Source of the DNA: Chitinophaga silvisoli
GTDB taxonomy: Bacteria > Bacteroidota > Bacteroidia > Chitinophagales > Chitinophagaceae
Direction of reading: 5' to 3'
Assembly (NCBI RefSeq): GCF_003412465.1
Contig: NZ_QTJV01000012.1
Span: 124,001 to 188,000, forward strand
Length of the DNA stretch: 64,000 nucleotides
Positions within the stretch are counted from its first letter, which is position 1, and each line of letters starts with the position of its first letter. Under the pieces are notes generated by a model. That model ran no database searches and was not told the DNA's origin. It saw nothing but the letters and a program-made list of their open reading frames with translations. This document shows positions 24,686-33,488 of the stretch, piece by piece. The position numbers and the translations under genes were made by a program.

Positions 24686-26767
24686 ATGATCAAACCCGGT
24701 AACCCGACTGTAAAGATCGCAGCAGCACTGTCGTTGCTACTGATGCCGTTTTGCGCCATGCCCTCAATGGCCCAAACCACCTGGCCTCAAGGCCAATTGC
24801 TTCCATCATTTCCTGCTACAGCACAAACGCAGGACCTGATCATTCTTCGCGAAACTTCCACCAAATGGGAAGGCGAAGGCTCCTCATTGGGTCATAAGAC
24901 AGGCCGCCTGGAAACCGACGGCTGGCTTTGCCAGGTCGGCATTGATGCCGCCAACGACCATATGATTTATGGTCCTTATGACAACACTATTCCCGCAGGT
25001 GCCAATGTAGCGGAGTTCCGTATGAAGACGGACAACAACACCGCGAACAATGATCCTGTCGTGGACATTGATGTTCGAAATGCCACTACAGGTGTAGTGC
25101 TCGCATCACAAACCATTACCCGTACCATGTTCTCAGTAGCGGGTAGTTACGTTTCATTCACTTTGCCCTTTACCATGCCGGCAGACAACCAGTCGATCGA
25201 ACTGCGTGTATACTGGCGGGGTACAGCCTACACCAAAGTGGATTATGTAGCCGTACAGCAGAATAACTCTTCTGCAGAAATGTATTTGTTCTCATCATTA
25301 AAAGGTATTGTCAACAAGACACAACCGCGTATCTTCTCCTACGAAGGAGATGCTTTTGCTGAAGGGCAGTACACCTGGCTCAACTCCCTTGGACTGGGCT
25401 ACAATGAGGTGTCTGACAAGTATAGCCTTATTACAAAGTACCGTAGCGAAATTGCCGGTTTGATCGTGTATGATCCTTCGCAGATTCATACTGTGAACCT
25501 GGCTACCATGCTTGCAAAAGGTAAGAATGCGCTGATAGCTTCACCATCGCTCTTATCCAAATTGCAGGCAGCACCTTACAACCTCCCGATCTTAATGGAT
25601 CTGCGTGGCGTGTATAGCAGCAAGATGGCAGTATACCAGGCTATGTACAATACTTACTGGCCAAATGCTGACAAGCGTTTATTGATTGGCTTAAATCCTG
25701 ATGTACACAAAGCCGCATTGCGTGAATATGCGACCGCTATTGGTGCAGCTACGATCTGGCTGGATCCTGATATCGCTGAGGAAAGCACCCTGCTGAACAG
25801 CTTCCTGGCTTCCATGCCTGCCGGTGCCAACTTCATGGGCTGGTGGCCAAATGAAGCACCTGGTGTGCAGAGAACATCTACCTATGGGATCACTACCATT
25901 GCGAGTGACTGGGCTACCAACCTCACCGTGCATTCGGGGATGCCAAGAACAGTCAACCTGAAGCCAGCTCCGCAAAAACCTGCATTGCAGAATAAGATCT
26001 ACGTGGCTTTCATATTGAGTGACGGTGACAACCTGCAATACGTAGAGCACCTGATGCGTAAACTCTGGAATGATCCGGGACGTGGCCAGGTACCAATGGG
26101 CTGGACGCTTTCCCCGGCCATGCTGGACGCAATGCCGGGTGCATTGAATTATTACTGGCAGTCATCAACAGACAATGATAACCTGATCAGTGGCCCTTCC
26201 GGTTATGGTTATACCTATCCTAACAGCTGGGACCAGGCAAAGCTGAACCAGTTTGTGGCAAAGACCGAAGATTATAACAAGCGTGCAGGTTTCAGAGTAG
26301 TGACCATCTGGAATACTATTACTGGTGGTATCAACCAGAATGTAGGGCAGACCTTTGCTACCTATGCACCTTCGCTGTTAGGTATGACTGCTCAGAATAC
26401 CAATGGTGGCTTAACCATCTATAACAACTCACTGCCCGGTATGGCACTGAATTGTAACTATTGTACAACAGAGCAGACCATCAAGGATAACATTGCCTCC
26501 GCAGCTGCCGGCTGGAATGGAACATCTCCCAGGTTTATCATAATTCAGGCACAGCCATGGCAGGGGGTTACACCTACCAGCTTTAAGAATGCGGCAAATG
26601 CGCTGAATGCTGATTATGTGGTGGTAAGGCCGGATCATATTTTCCAGTTGATTCGTGAAGCAAATGGATTAGCGGTTGATTCAGCAAGCAGTAATTTGTT
26701 TAAGTTGTCGACGGCTATGGGAGCAACGGTTCCTGCACAACAGCAGTCCGTAATCTCTTGTAAGTAA
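24686..26767 (+). CDS. GxGYxYP putative glycoside hydrolase
   Basis: Secreted 693-aa protein. Signal peptide about 1-29 (ending AMPSMAQ), a beta-rich N-terminal region (about 45-195) reading like a carbohydrate-binding jelly roll (AEFRMKTDNNTANNDP, SIELRVYWRGTAYTKVDYVA), the GxGYxYP N-terminal region (about 200-430), and the C-terminal domain containing the name-giving motif SGPSGYGYTYP near residue 510 and FILSDGDNLQYVEH near 450. The family is found in Bacteroidota polysaccharide loci and is thought to be a glycosidase; no substrate is established. It stands alone here, with a dyad after its stop. Confidence 0.85.
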   Translation: MIKPGNPTVKIAAALSLLLMPFCAMPSMAQTTWPQGQLLPSFPATAQTQDLIILRETSTKWEGEGSSLGHKTGRLETDGWLCQVGIDAANDHMIYGPYDNTIPAGANVAEFRMKTDNNTANNDPVVDIDVRNATTGVVLASQTITRTMFSVAGSYVSFTLPFTMPADNQSIELRVYWRGTAYTKVDYVAVQQNNSSAEMYLFSSLKGIVNKTQPRIFSYEGDAFAEGQYTWLNSLGLGYNEVSDKYSLITKYRSEIAGLIVYDPSQIHTVNLATMLAKGKNALIASPSLLSKLQAAPYNLPILMDLRGVYSSKMAVYQAMYNTYWPNADKRLLIGLNPDVHKAALREYATAIGAATIWLDPDIAEESTLLNSFLASMPAGANFMGWWPNEAPGVQRTSTYGITTIASDWATNLTVHSGMPRTVNLKPAPQKPALQNKIYVAFILSDGDNLQYVEHLMRKLWNDPGRGQVPMGWTLSPAMLDAMPGALNYYWQSSTDNDNLISGPSGYGYTYPNSWDQAKLNQFVAKTEDYNKRAGFRVVTIWNTITGGINQNVGQTFATYAPSLLGMTAQNTNGGLTIYNNSLPGMALNCNYCTTEQTIKDNIASAAAGWNGTSPRFIIIQAQPWQGVTPTSFKNAANALNADYVVVRPDHIFQLIREANGLAVDSASSNLFKLSTAMGATVPAQQQSVISCK

Positions 26768-26792
26768 TTTCTTTTCACCTCTTAATAACTCA

Positions 26793-26834
26793 CGAAAAAG
26801 TTTCTTCTGCAATTATGTGGGAGGAACTTTTTCG
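26793..26834. terminator. Inverted repeat downstream of the GxGYxYP gene
   Basis: CGAAAAAGTTTC (26793-26804) pairs with GGAACTTTTTCG (26823-26834), with one G-T wobble, around an 18-base loop, 25 bp after the stop. It has internal A/T runs but no separate T tract, so termination is plausible rather than certain. Confidence 0.5.
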
Positions 26835-27058
26835 ATTAGGATTTTATTACCGTAAACGAATCAACATTTAATTCCCCATTTCTTTTATTGAAAGTACTGA
26901 AACCATTGACTGTAAATGGTTTTAGGTTACTTTGGCTTTACTTCCCTCCAGGAAAAATAATCCAAAACTTAAGCTGATTTTAATATTTTTCAATTTACAT
27001 CTTTTGTATCTTTAGCAGGAAATAACCCTCTATTTGTTAATCATTAAAGACAACCCAC

Positions 27059-27355
27059 ATGAGAAACACGAAAGCTCTCTTGTCCCTTTCTCTTTTCGCA
27101 ATGTTCTTATTGTTCAGCACATTTACTCCTGTTGCAAAAGCGGTAAAGCAGCCTGAAGCCAAAATTGTGAACTATGCCTGGTACTCACCAGATGGTACCT
27201 TTGTAGCATGGAGCACACTGGCGAATGCATTGGTAGTAAGCGAAGGCGATCTCAATCCTGTTAACGGTACTGCGGTTGCTTATGGCTGGACTGGTGGCGG
27301 TCCTGGTTTGCCTCCTTCAGGTACACTGATGTATACGATATATACACATCCGTAG
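27059..27355 (+). CDS. Small secreted protein of unknown function
   Basis: 98 aa. Signal peptide about 1-28 (LFAMFLLFSTFTPVAKA), then a mature domain of about 70 residues rich in Gly, Trp and Tyr (NYAWYSPDGTFVAWSTLANA, GWTGGGPGLPPSG) ending YTIYTHP. No Cys, no known motif. It has its own upstream region of about 290 bp and is followed by a hairpin at 27432-27460, so it is probably transcribed alone. Family not recognised. Confidence 0.65.
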   Translation: MRNTKALLSLSLFAMFLLFSTFTPVAKAVKQPEAKIVNYAWYSPDGTFVAWSTLANALVVSEGDLNPVNGTAVAYGWTGGGPGLPPSGTLMYTIYTHP

Positions 27356-27431
27356 GAAGGCATTCCAAAAACTTTCATCCGCATCACCCGATCTTCATCC
27401 CGTGACACGAATGATTGATGTAATCATTGAA

Positions 27432-27469
27432 ACCGCATTTCTTCGAAAAGAAGGAATGCGGTACTTTTG
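27432..27469 (+). promoter_or_regulatory. Hairpin abutting a TACTTTTG box
   Basis: CCGCATTTCTTC pairs with GAAGGAATGCGG (27432-27460, one T-G pair) and is directly followed by TACTTTTG (27462-27469), which fits the TAnnTTTG promoter box for the gene at 27546. The hairpin with its T-rich tail could instead be the terminator of the preceding gene; the two roles may overlap. Confidence 0.4.
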
Positions 27470-27545
27470 TATAGATGGTTGATGAAATCAAAACCGGAAA
27501 CACCTTAAGTTAACCCTTATTGAATCATTTATTTTAAACCCCATT

Positions 27546-27995
27546 ATGAGTACATTTTCGACTTTTGAAGTCCCCTTCACAAATTTTTCCTGTGAGTATT
27601 TTGAATTGCCGGCGAGCTATCCTGTACAGCCATTTGATGACCAGGAGTTGCAGCCCGCAACTTACAACCAGATTAAAGAGCAGGCAGGTTATCTTACAGT
27701 CTTACTGCCATTGCCAGGCAACCTGGGTGTAACCCTGCCTGATACACTGGAAATCAGTACCGATGAAGAGGGGGTGATTTACAATCTTAGTCTTTCGCTG
27801 AATCATGAAGAGAGCCTGGATGATAATGGCCGGCTGGCGATGATTTCATTGTCGGTAGATTTTCCTGACATAGTTAGTACGGAAGGGAAGTGGCAGATAT
27901 TGGTATCTGCACCTGCCGCTGCTGGTGGTGAGGTGAGCATCCTGGACAGGAAGTTGGGGAAAGTAGTGATGGATTCTAATATCCTGCCTACCTGA
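27546..27995 (+). CDS. Acidic protein of unknown function
   Basis: 149 aa without signal peptide, strongly acidic (FDDQELQPATYNQIKEQAGY, TLEISTDEEGVIYNLSLSLN). The beta-rich pattern and the final KLGKVVMDSNILPT suggest a compact domain, but I recognise no family. It has its own promoter-like box and a strong terminator 20 bp after the stop, so it is monocistronic. Confidence 0.65.
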   Translation: MSTFSTFEVPFTNFSCEYFELPASYPVQPFDDQELQPATYNQIKEQAGYLTVLLPLPGNLGVTLPDTLEISTDEEGVIYNLSLSLNHEESLDDNGRLAMISLSVDFPDIVSTEGKWQILVSAPAAAGGEVSILDRKLGKVVMDSNILPT

Positions 27996-28014
27996 TATTG
28001 GCGTGAGAAATTTG

Positions 28015-28049
28015 AAAAGCCGCATTCCTGGTTAGGATGCGGCTTTTTT
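28015..28049 (+). terminator. Rho-independent terminator
   Basis: AAAAGCCGCAT (28015-28025) pairs with ATGCGGCTTTT (28037-28047), with an inner CCT/AGG extension and six T. Follows the gene ending at 27995 and directly precedes the tandem repeat array. Confidence 0.85.
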
Positions 28050-28068
28050 ATGCTGGAATGATTGTTTA

Positions 28069-28337
28069 TTTCCGGAAACACAATTTCTTAGTTCAGCCAG
28101 GCTGGTTAATTATTCTGGCACTTGAACTTTTATTTCCTGGTATTAAATTTTTTAATTCAGTTAGCTGGGAAAATTTTCCCGGTACCTGAACTCTTATTCC
28201 GGATATTAAATTTTTAACTCTAATTAACCGGGCTAATTATTCCCGGCAACTAAACTCCTATTTCCGGGTATTAAATTTCTTAATTCAGTTACCAGGGCAA
28301 ATGATTCCCGGCACCTGAATCCTTTTTAAATTTCCGG
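28069..28337. repeat. Four tandem imperfect repeats of about 64 bp, each with a hairpin
   Basis: Units begin at 28069, 28133, 28196 and 28261, with a final partial TTTCCGG at 28331. Each begins with a TTTCCGG-like box and TATTAAATTT, continues with a TTAATTCAGTTA-like block, and then carries a small dyad before ACCTGAA. The dyad stem differs between copies but remains paired: CCAG/CTGG in unit 1, CTGGG/CCCGG in unit 2, CCGGG/CCCGG in unit 3, and CCAGGG/CCCGG with a bulge in unit 4. TTCAG and CTGAA flanks extend the stem in units 2 and 4. The array fills the gap between a terminator and the 3' end of the minus-strand reductase gene, with no coding capacity. Confidence 0.8.
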
Positions 28338-28363
28338 TCGCTTCCTGCCTATGTTATTTACGG

Positions 28364-29062
28364 CTACAATTTGTACGTCAACCACAACACATCGTCCTCA
28401 ATCCGCTTCACCTCTTCCAATTTTAGCAGCGCAGCATCAAACTTCTTAGCCGCCGGATCTATCTCAAACATCGCGGGATGCTCCGGATTGCCATCCACAA
28501 CCGGCAAGAGCAGGTGATGGTACTCATCAATCAGCCCTTCGTTCAGGAAGCTTCCATTCAGATGGCCGCCACCCTCCACCATGAGGATTTTTATATTGAA
28601 CAGAGTGAACAGCTTCTCAAGTACCACGTGCAGATCAATCTCCGCTATACCGCCAAAGATGTAAGAAACACCAATATCCTGCAGATGTGCCAGGTATGCA
28701 TCCGATACTCCTTCCGTCAATACAGTAATGACGTGGTCGCCGTGCATCTCCGGTTTCTCCCAGCCTAATTTTCCATGCGCGTCAACAGCGATGGCAAAAG
28801 ATCCCGCATCGGGGTTCGCCACAAAATCTGTACGGTCAAGGTGGTGCGTACCCGGTTTGTACACCGGACTGGCAAAGTTCGTAAAGTCTTTCTCCATCGT
28901 AGTACGGCCCACAATCCATGCATTGTTCCCAATGATGTTATGCACTTCTTCAAATTTACCCCTTAGCTTATCCATCTGCGGGTGATCGCCCCATTTATCA
29001 CCCAGGATCTTACCATCGAGGGTGGTCATCATCAGACAAATAGTATTTGGTCTTTTTTTCAT
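28364..29062 (-). CDS. RibD C-terminal/dihydrofolate-reductase-fold reductase
   Basis: About 232 aa from the ATG at 29062 (MKKRPNTICLMMTTLDGKIL), which matches the family N-terminus; an in-frame ATG at 29101 would add 13 residues. The fold has the substrate strand with MTTLDGKI, NAWIVGRTTMEKDF, the NADPH-binding VSYIFGGIAEIDL and the late motif ILMVEGGGHLNGSFL followed by GLIDEYHHLLLPVV. Related to RibD reductase domains and stand-alone DHFR-like proteins, so an NADPH-dependent reduction is likely but the substrate is open. No deaminase domain and no riboflavin neighbours. Confidence 0.88.
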   Translation of the reverse strand: MKKRPNTICLMMTTLDGKILGDKWGDHPQMDKLRGKFEEVHNIIGNNAWIVGRTTMEKDFTNFASPVYKPGTHHLDRTDFVANPDAGSFAIAVDAHGKLGWEKPEMHGDHVITVLTEGVSDAYLAHLQDIGVSYIFGGIAEIDLHVVLEKLFTLFNIKILMVEGGGHLNGSFLNEGLIDEYHHLLLPVVDGNPEHPAMFEIDPAAKKFDAALLKLEEVKRIEDDVLWLTYKL

Positions 29063-29131
29063 ATTTTTTAGTTCCTTGTAAGTTTTTGAAAAAAATTGCA
29101 ACTAATAGGTAAATGGCAAATATAAAAACTA

Positions 29132-29593
29132 ATGGATGAAACACAATTTTTACAACTGATCACTCAGCATCAGGGTATCATTCATAAAATATGCCGGCTT
29201 TACAGGGATAGGAGAGAGGATAGGGAGGACTTGTTTCAGGAGATCGTGTTCCAATTGTGGAAGTCGGTAGGGACTTATGGCGGCAAGGCTGCCTTCAGTA
29301 CATGGATGTATAAGATTGCGCTGAGTACTGCGATCGTTGGCTTTAGGAAGCCGGGGGTAAAGATTGTGTATACGGATGTGTTGCCGGATAGGGCAGAGGT
29401 ATTGAATGATGGCGCGGACGAGTTGTTTGATGTGTTGCGGAAACTGAAGGATGATGAGAAGGCGATAATTACGTTGTACCTGGAAGGATTGAGTTATAAG
29501 GAGATGGCGGATATTATTGGTATTACGGAGAGTAATGTGGGGGTGAAGCTGAATAGGATTAAGCTGAAGATTCAGCAGCTATTTAAAAAATGA
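29132..29593 (+). CDS. ECF RNA polymerase sigma factor
   Basis: 153-aa ECF sigma factor, at the short end of the family. Region 2 includes QGIIHKICRLYRDRREDRED, LFQEIVFQLWKSVGTYGG and FSTWMYKIALSTAI; region 4 includes LKDDEKAIITLYLEGLSYKE and MADIIGITESNVGVKLNRIK. The next gene, 43 bp downstream, encodes a membrane protein that is the likely partner or anti-sigma factor. Divergent from the RibD-like gene. Confidence 0.93.
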   Translation: MDETQFLQLITQHQGIIHKICRLYRDRREDREDLFQEIVFQLWKSVGTYGGKAAFSTWMYKIALSTAIVGFRKPGVKIVYTDVLPDRAEVLNDGADELFDVLRKLKDDEKAIITLYLEGLSYKEMADIIGITESNVGVKLNRIKLKIQQLFKK

Positions 29594-29634
29594 GTGAGCT
29601 GAAATAACTATTTAGTAACTATTTAAAAAATGAG
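29579..29634 (+). repeat. 16-bp direct repeat at the end of the sigma gene
   Basis: CTATTTAAAAAATGAG occurs at 29579-29594 and again at 29619-29634, 40 bp apart, covering the stop codon of the sigma gene and the region just before the next ATG. Probably a short tandem duplication. Confidence 0.6.
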
Positions 29635-29636
29635 CC

Positions 29637-30158
29637 ATGAATGATTTATTGACTAGCTGGAATAGCGTGAACACAACTTCATCTATCCACGCAGGCCTAT
29701 TACAAGAACGACATCATCCGGTATTAAAACAAATACGCAAACAAATGCTGATAGAACTTGCCGGGTTTGTGCTGTTTCTCGCAGCTTACTACGACTTCTT
29801 TGACGGTGCACAGAAGCCAATTTATGCAAATGTAGTATTGATAATAGCGATGCTCGCCGTAATTGCAGGAAATGTAACAGGCTACATATTAGCAAAGCAG
29901 CAACTACCAGGAGACAATATTCGCGAAGCACTCAAAATACACCTGAAAAAATTGCGCTTATATGCTTGTGTCGCCATTTTAGCAAGGGCGCTGATGATGA
30001 CAGGTGTAGTTGTTTTTTTTAAAGCAAATACAATGGTGATAGCTCTTTTTACGCTAATGCTCTTAGCATTGGTATGGTTGTGGGTAAGGAGGATTAAATC
30101 TATACAACACGTTTGCAATGATTTTTTAAATCCTGTAGACTTAGGTTCAAATCCTTGA
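29637..30158 (+). CDS. Membrane protein paired with an ECF sigma factor
   Basis: 173 aa. A cytoplasmic N-terminus of about 35 residues (LTSWNSVNTTSSIHAGLLQE) is followed by four probable transmembrane helices (about 40-57, 63-83, 110-128 and 132-148) and a basic C-terminus. There is no FecR, RskA or zinc-binding anti-sigma motif. Position after the sigma gene suggests an anti-sigma role, as for comparable Bacteroidota pairs, but this is inferred from order only. Confidence 0.75.
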   Translation: MNDLLTSWNSVNTTSSIHAGLLQERHHPVLKQIRKQMLIELAGFVLFLAAYYDFFDGAQKPIYANVVLIIAMLAVIAGNVTGYILAKQQLPGDNIREALKIHLKKLRLYACVAILARALMMTGVVVFFKANTMVIALFTLMLLALVWLWVRRIKSIQHVCNDFLNPVDLGSNP

Positions 30159-30302
30159 TTTTATTTAAACCGGCCAGGGATGTGTAGCTCCTGCAATTTG
30201 CATCGTATACATCCGGTATTGGAGTGGTGTTCATTCTCTTTAAACATTCTCTCTAAACATTCTATCTAAATATTTCCGAACTTTACCCCGCAATCTGATT
30301 AC

Positions 30303-30983
30303 ATGAACAATTACAATTACTACCTCTTCGACTATGACGGCACCATCTGCAACACCTTTCCCACCATCCACTTCGCCATGAGCCAGACCTTTGATAAAAG
30401 CGGCCTCCCGGCACCCGGTGAAACAGCCATGATGAACGCCGTCAGCAAGGGAGGGGGGCTGCACGATACCATCAGGTACCTGCACCCCGATGCAGCCCGT
30501 TTAAGCCCGGATGATGTCGAAACCATTTCGAAGATCTACCGGCAGCAATACCTGGAATGTGATGAAAGACTGACCGTGCTCTTCGATGGTGCTGCAGATG
30601 TTTTCAGACTATTAAAAGAAGCAGGGAAAACAGTCGTTGTGCTTAGTAATAAAGGTATTGGTGCTGTCGAAAGGTCTTTGCAGGCACTCAGGCTATCCGA
30701 CCTCACAGACCTTGTAATTGCCGAAGGGGCTTTCCCTGATTTAGCCCTCAGGGCTAAACCGGATCCTATGATCTTTGACTCTTTCCTGATCAGGAAATAC
30801 AATATCAAAAGTAAGCAGGAGGTCCTTATGACTGGCGATACCCATGCTGACATCCTCTTTGCCAATAATTGCGGCATCCCGTCCTGCTGGGCAGCTTATG
30901 GATACGGGCAAAAAGATACCTGTGAGTCGCTAAAGCCGACTTTTACTATCCAGGAGATCAGGGAACTTACTGCCTCAAAGTAA
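30303..30983 (+). CDS. HAD-superfamily phosphatase (phosphoglycolate phosphatase-like)
   Basis: 226-aa HAD hydrolase, subfamily IA. Motif I is YLFDYDGTICNT with nucleophile D10 and acid/base D12, motif II VVVLSNKG, motif III KPDP, and motif IV MTGDTHADILFANN with the metal-binding Asp residues. The alpha-helical cap lies at about 18-80. Best compared with phosphoglycolate phosphatase or a related small-metabolite phosphatase; the exact substrate cannot be read. A small direct repeat (TAAACATTCT, twice) lies about 40 bp upstream. A strong terminator follows the gene. Confidence 0.92.
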   Translation: MNNYNYYLFDYDGTICNTFPTIHFAMSQTFDKSGLPAPGETAMMNAVSKGGGLHDTIRYLHPDAARLSPDDVETISKIYRQQYLECDERLTVLFDGAADVFRLLKEAGKTVVVLSNKGIGAVERSLQALRLSDLTDLVIAEGAFPDLALRAKPDPMIFDSFLIRKYNIKSKQEVLMTGDTHADILFANNCGIPSCWAAYGYGQKDTCESLKPTFTIQEIRELTASK

Positions 30984-31011
30984 GAAACCAGGAATTCATT
31001 TTTAAAGCAGG

Positions 31012-31046
31012 AAAAAAGCCGCGGGTATGAGCCGCGGCTTTTTTTT
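31012..31046. terminator. Bidirectional terminator between HAD gene and SusC/D operon
   Basis: AAAAAAGCCGCGG (31012-31024), loop of seven, CCGCGGCTTTTTT (31032-31044), then more T. It serves the HAD gene on the plus strand and the end of the minus-strand operon at 31062. Confidence 0.88.
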
Positions 31047-31061
31047 CAACTATAACCATCA

Positions 31062-32264
31062 TCAATTCTTTATCAGCTTCACACTCCCTACTCTCCAGTA
31101 CTGATTCCCCGATGTCATCGTCGCCACAAATCCCAGCGTCACTTCCTGCTCCTTATCCAGCGTAAACCTAAACTCCACATTCGCACTCACATATCTGGCC
31201 GTCGGGAAACTACCATATCCCAATGCCCCCGAAACCGCACTCACATCCGGCAACTCAGCCCCCGCAGCCGCCACTATATATACGGGATCCAGTGCCTCCG
31301 TATACAATGCCGTCTGGAAGATATAATTCCCCGCAGGCAGTGTGGTCGTCTGCGCAATCTTGCCATTCACAATATTTGCCGTGCCACTCCAGCCAGACTC
31401 CATCACCAAAAATCCTCCTGCATTCAACCAGGTCTCAGATGCATACCCTCCATAACCACCATGATTCATCACATTTGCACTCGTAACCCAGGGTGCCGCC
31501 AGCGTACCCCACCTGCCACCATCATACGTCGCCCTTTCAAATGGCCCCGTATTCGCCATATACAAACTCGTCACATCCGCTTTAACCGCATGCGTTTCAT
31601 AAGCCGTATAGAAAGTATCTATTGCCGTTGCATTTGGCAAATACGCCGTCTGGTAACTGATCACTGAACCCTTCTTAAATGAAGGTAAACTACTCTTCAT
31701 ATCCGTCAGTACAGACACCAGCAATGTATCATGCAACACATCAGCATTATCTGTATACTTTACTCGCATACTTACTGTGCCCGCATCACTGCTCACATCC
31801 GCCCATGTAATCAATGCAGTACCATCATCCTGCATCTCTGCATTCGCAATCGCCCTGTTCGTCAGCGCACTCTGGTAAAGCTCTCCATAGATATTCGCAG
31901 CAGCTGTAACGGGAATGGATGTATTCCCATGTGCATCATAGGTCCTTACCTCAAAACTCATCAGGCCTTCCGGCAATGAAGGGATGATCACCGAAGCGGT
32001 ATCCACCCCGTTTGTCCGCACCACGGCCACCTCTATCGAATCCTGCCGGCTATTCCAGAACACCTTGTACTTTGTAATCTTCGGATCTGAAGTAAACAAT
32101 CCCCTGATCTCCGCCCTGTTCTTACCAGAATATGCCTTCACCGAATCCATCTTCCCGGGATATACAATCGACCCGTTCGCCATATACTTATCCCTGTATT
32201 CATCCATTTTGGTGCAAGCCGCCAATAACGCCAGCAATGCTAATATGATAAACGCTCTTTGCAT
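31062..32264 (-). CDS. DUF4998/DUF5013 surface lipoprotein of a SusC/D operon
   Basis: 400 aa. Lipoprotein signal with lipobox Cys at about residue 17 (LALLAACTKMDEYRD). The N-terminal part (about 20-215) matches DUF4998, a fibronectin-like module (KYMANGSIVYPGKMDSVKAY, IPSLPEGLMSFEVRTYDAHG). The C-terminal part (about 230-400) fits DUF5013, a lectin-like domain (TLAAPWVTSANVMNHGGYGG, LPAGNYIFQTALYTEAL). Last gene of a four-gene operon, 19 bp after the previous one. Expected to be a surface glycan-binding protein; no enzyme motif. Confidence 0.85.
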   Translation of the reverse strand: MQRAFIILALLALLAACTKMDEYRDKYMANGSIVYPGKMDSVKAYSGKNRAEIRGLFTSDPKITKYKVFWNSRQDSIEVAVVRTNGVDTASVIIPSLPEGLMSFEVRTYDAHGNTSIPVTAAANIYGELYQSALTNRAIANAEMQDDGTALITWADVSSDAGTVSMRVKYTDNADVLHDTLLVSVLTDMKSSLPSFKKGSVISYQTAYLPNATAIDTFYTAYETHAVKADVTSLYMANTGPFERATYDGGRWGTLAAPWVTSANVMNHGGYGGYASETWLNAGGFLVMESGWSGTANIVNGKIAQTTTLPAGNYIFQTALYTEALDPVYIVAAAGAELPDVSAVSGALGYGSFPTARYVSANVEFRFTLDKEQEVTLGFVATMTSGNQYWRVGSVKLIKN

Positions 32265-32283
32265 CGTATAAATATTGTTTAAG

Positions 32284-33477
32284 TTAATTACCCCACAGCG
32301 TGAACTCCGCTATATTTATAAAATAAGACCCCTGCCAGTTACTCAGACTCCTGATCCTTACATACCTGTACGCTGTTTGCAATGAAGGAAAATCAAACTG
32401 CCATCCATTGTACGCCAGGGTCTGATCTGCCGTCGTTTCCGTACCATAGGCTGACCCCGAAGGTTTCGTCACATGACACGTCACCAGCTTCGTCCAGGTA
32501 TCATCCAGTGCGCCACTTAAACTGGGTGAATTTGACCCCCAGATCTCAAAATCCTTCACATTGCCCCTCACATAATACAGGCTTCCCACTTCCTTGTAAG
32601 GATTCACCTGCATACGACTAAAAATATGCGCCTTCCCCAGGTCCAGCGTCACCATCTGCGATGAACTCGCCTGCTCTACTGTAAATAAACATTGGGGCCA
32701 GCCGGGATGTGCATTGCCGTCATAGATATAAGCTACATCTGTTCGCCCTCCATTATTCAGGATCTCCGCATCTCCCGGCAACACATAATTACTCCAGTCT
32801 GACTTGGGCAATAACTGTTCGAAAATAGGTGTCAGTGTCTCATACATCGTATCTGAGTAATTCAGCCACCTGTCCCTTACTACAAATGCATACTTTCGCT
32901 CTACCGCGGGTTGCTCTCTCACCGCACTTGTTATCACCGGACTATTACTATAAATATTCTCCATCCCTGCGCTCTGCACCCACACCCCGGTTCCTGTTGA
33001 ATCTACCAATGGGATGATTGCCAGGTTCTCTTCTGTAGGATTATCACAGGTAAGATTAAAACCACCAAAGGTAGCTACTACCTTCAGCGACCGCAATGCC
33101 AGGTCAATAGGGGGTGTGAGGGGATTGACTGTTACAGTCACGGCTTCCGATGCCATTTCACCTGCGTTCACTGCATACAGTTTGATCACATGGGGCAATG
33201 TATCGCCAAAGCCATCCACCGTCAGCGTATTTACATAGTAAGATGCCTTCACTTCTCTTGAATGCCCGGAAGACGTTTCATACTCCGCCTTTACATAAGA
33301 CAGGTTTTCATCATTCGGCAGTGTATAGGTCAGCGCTGCCTTCCCGTTCAGGTTCACCACTTTCACATTGCTGACAGGCCCCGGTGCAGTACCATTTTCA
33401 GCTACAGGTCTGTGCAGATCATTCTTCGTACAGGATATCGCAATCATTAATAAGACCAGGATATATGATAACTTCAT
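32284..33477 (-). CDS. DUF4959/DUF5126/DUF5000 surface lipoprotein of a SusC/D operon
   Basis: 397 aa. Lipoprotein signal with Cys at about residue 16 (LLMIAISCTKNDLHRP). In order: DUF4959 (about 20-120; GPVSNVKVVNLNGKAALTYT), a second beta-sandwich resembling DUF5126 (about 125-225), and a discoidin-like DUF5000 domain (about 245-397; MVTLDLGKAHIFSRMQVNPY, FEIWGSNSPS, RYVRIRSLSNWQ). The discoidin fold suggests carbohydrate binding at the cell surface. It follows SusD by 11 bp and precedes the DUF4998 gene by 19 bp. Confidence 0.88.
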   Translation of the reverse strand: MKLSYILVLLMIAISCTKNDLHRPVAENGTAPGPVSNVKVVNLNGKAALTYTLPNDENLSYVKAEYETSSGHSREVKASYYVNTLTVDGFGDTLPHVIKLYAVNAGEMASEAVTVTVNPLTPPIDLALRSLKVVATFGGFNLTCDNPTEENLAIIPLVDSTGTGVWVQSAGMENIYSNSPVITSAVREQPAVERKYAFVVRDRWLNYSDTMYETLTPIFEQLLPKSDWSNYVLPGDAEILNNGGRTDVAYIYDGNAHPGWPQCLFTVEQASSSQMVTLDLGKAHIFSRMQVNPYKEVGSLYYVRGNVKDFEIWGSNSPSLSGALDDTWTKLVTCHVTKPSGSAYGTETTADQTLAYNGWQFDFPSLQTAYRYVRIRSLSNWQGSYFINIAEFTLWGN

Positions 33478-33488
33478 GCTTTTACTTT

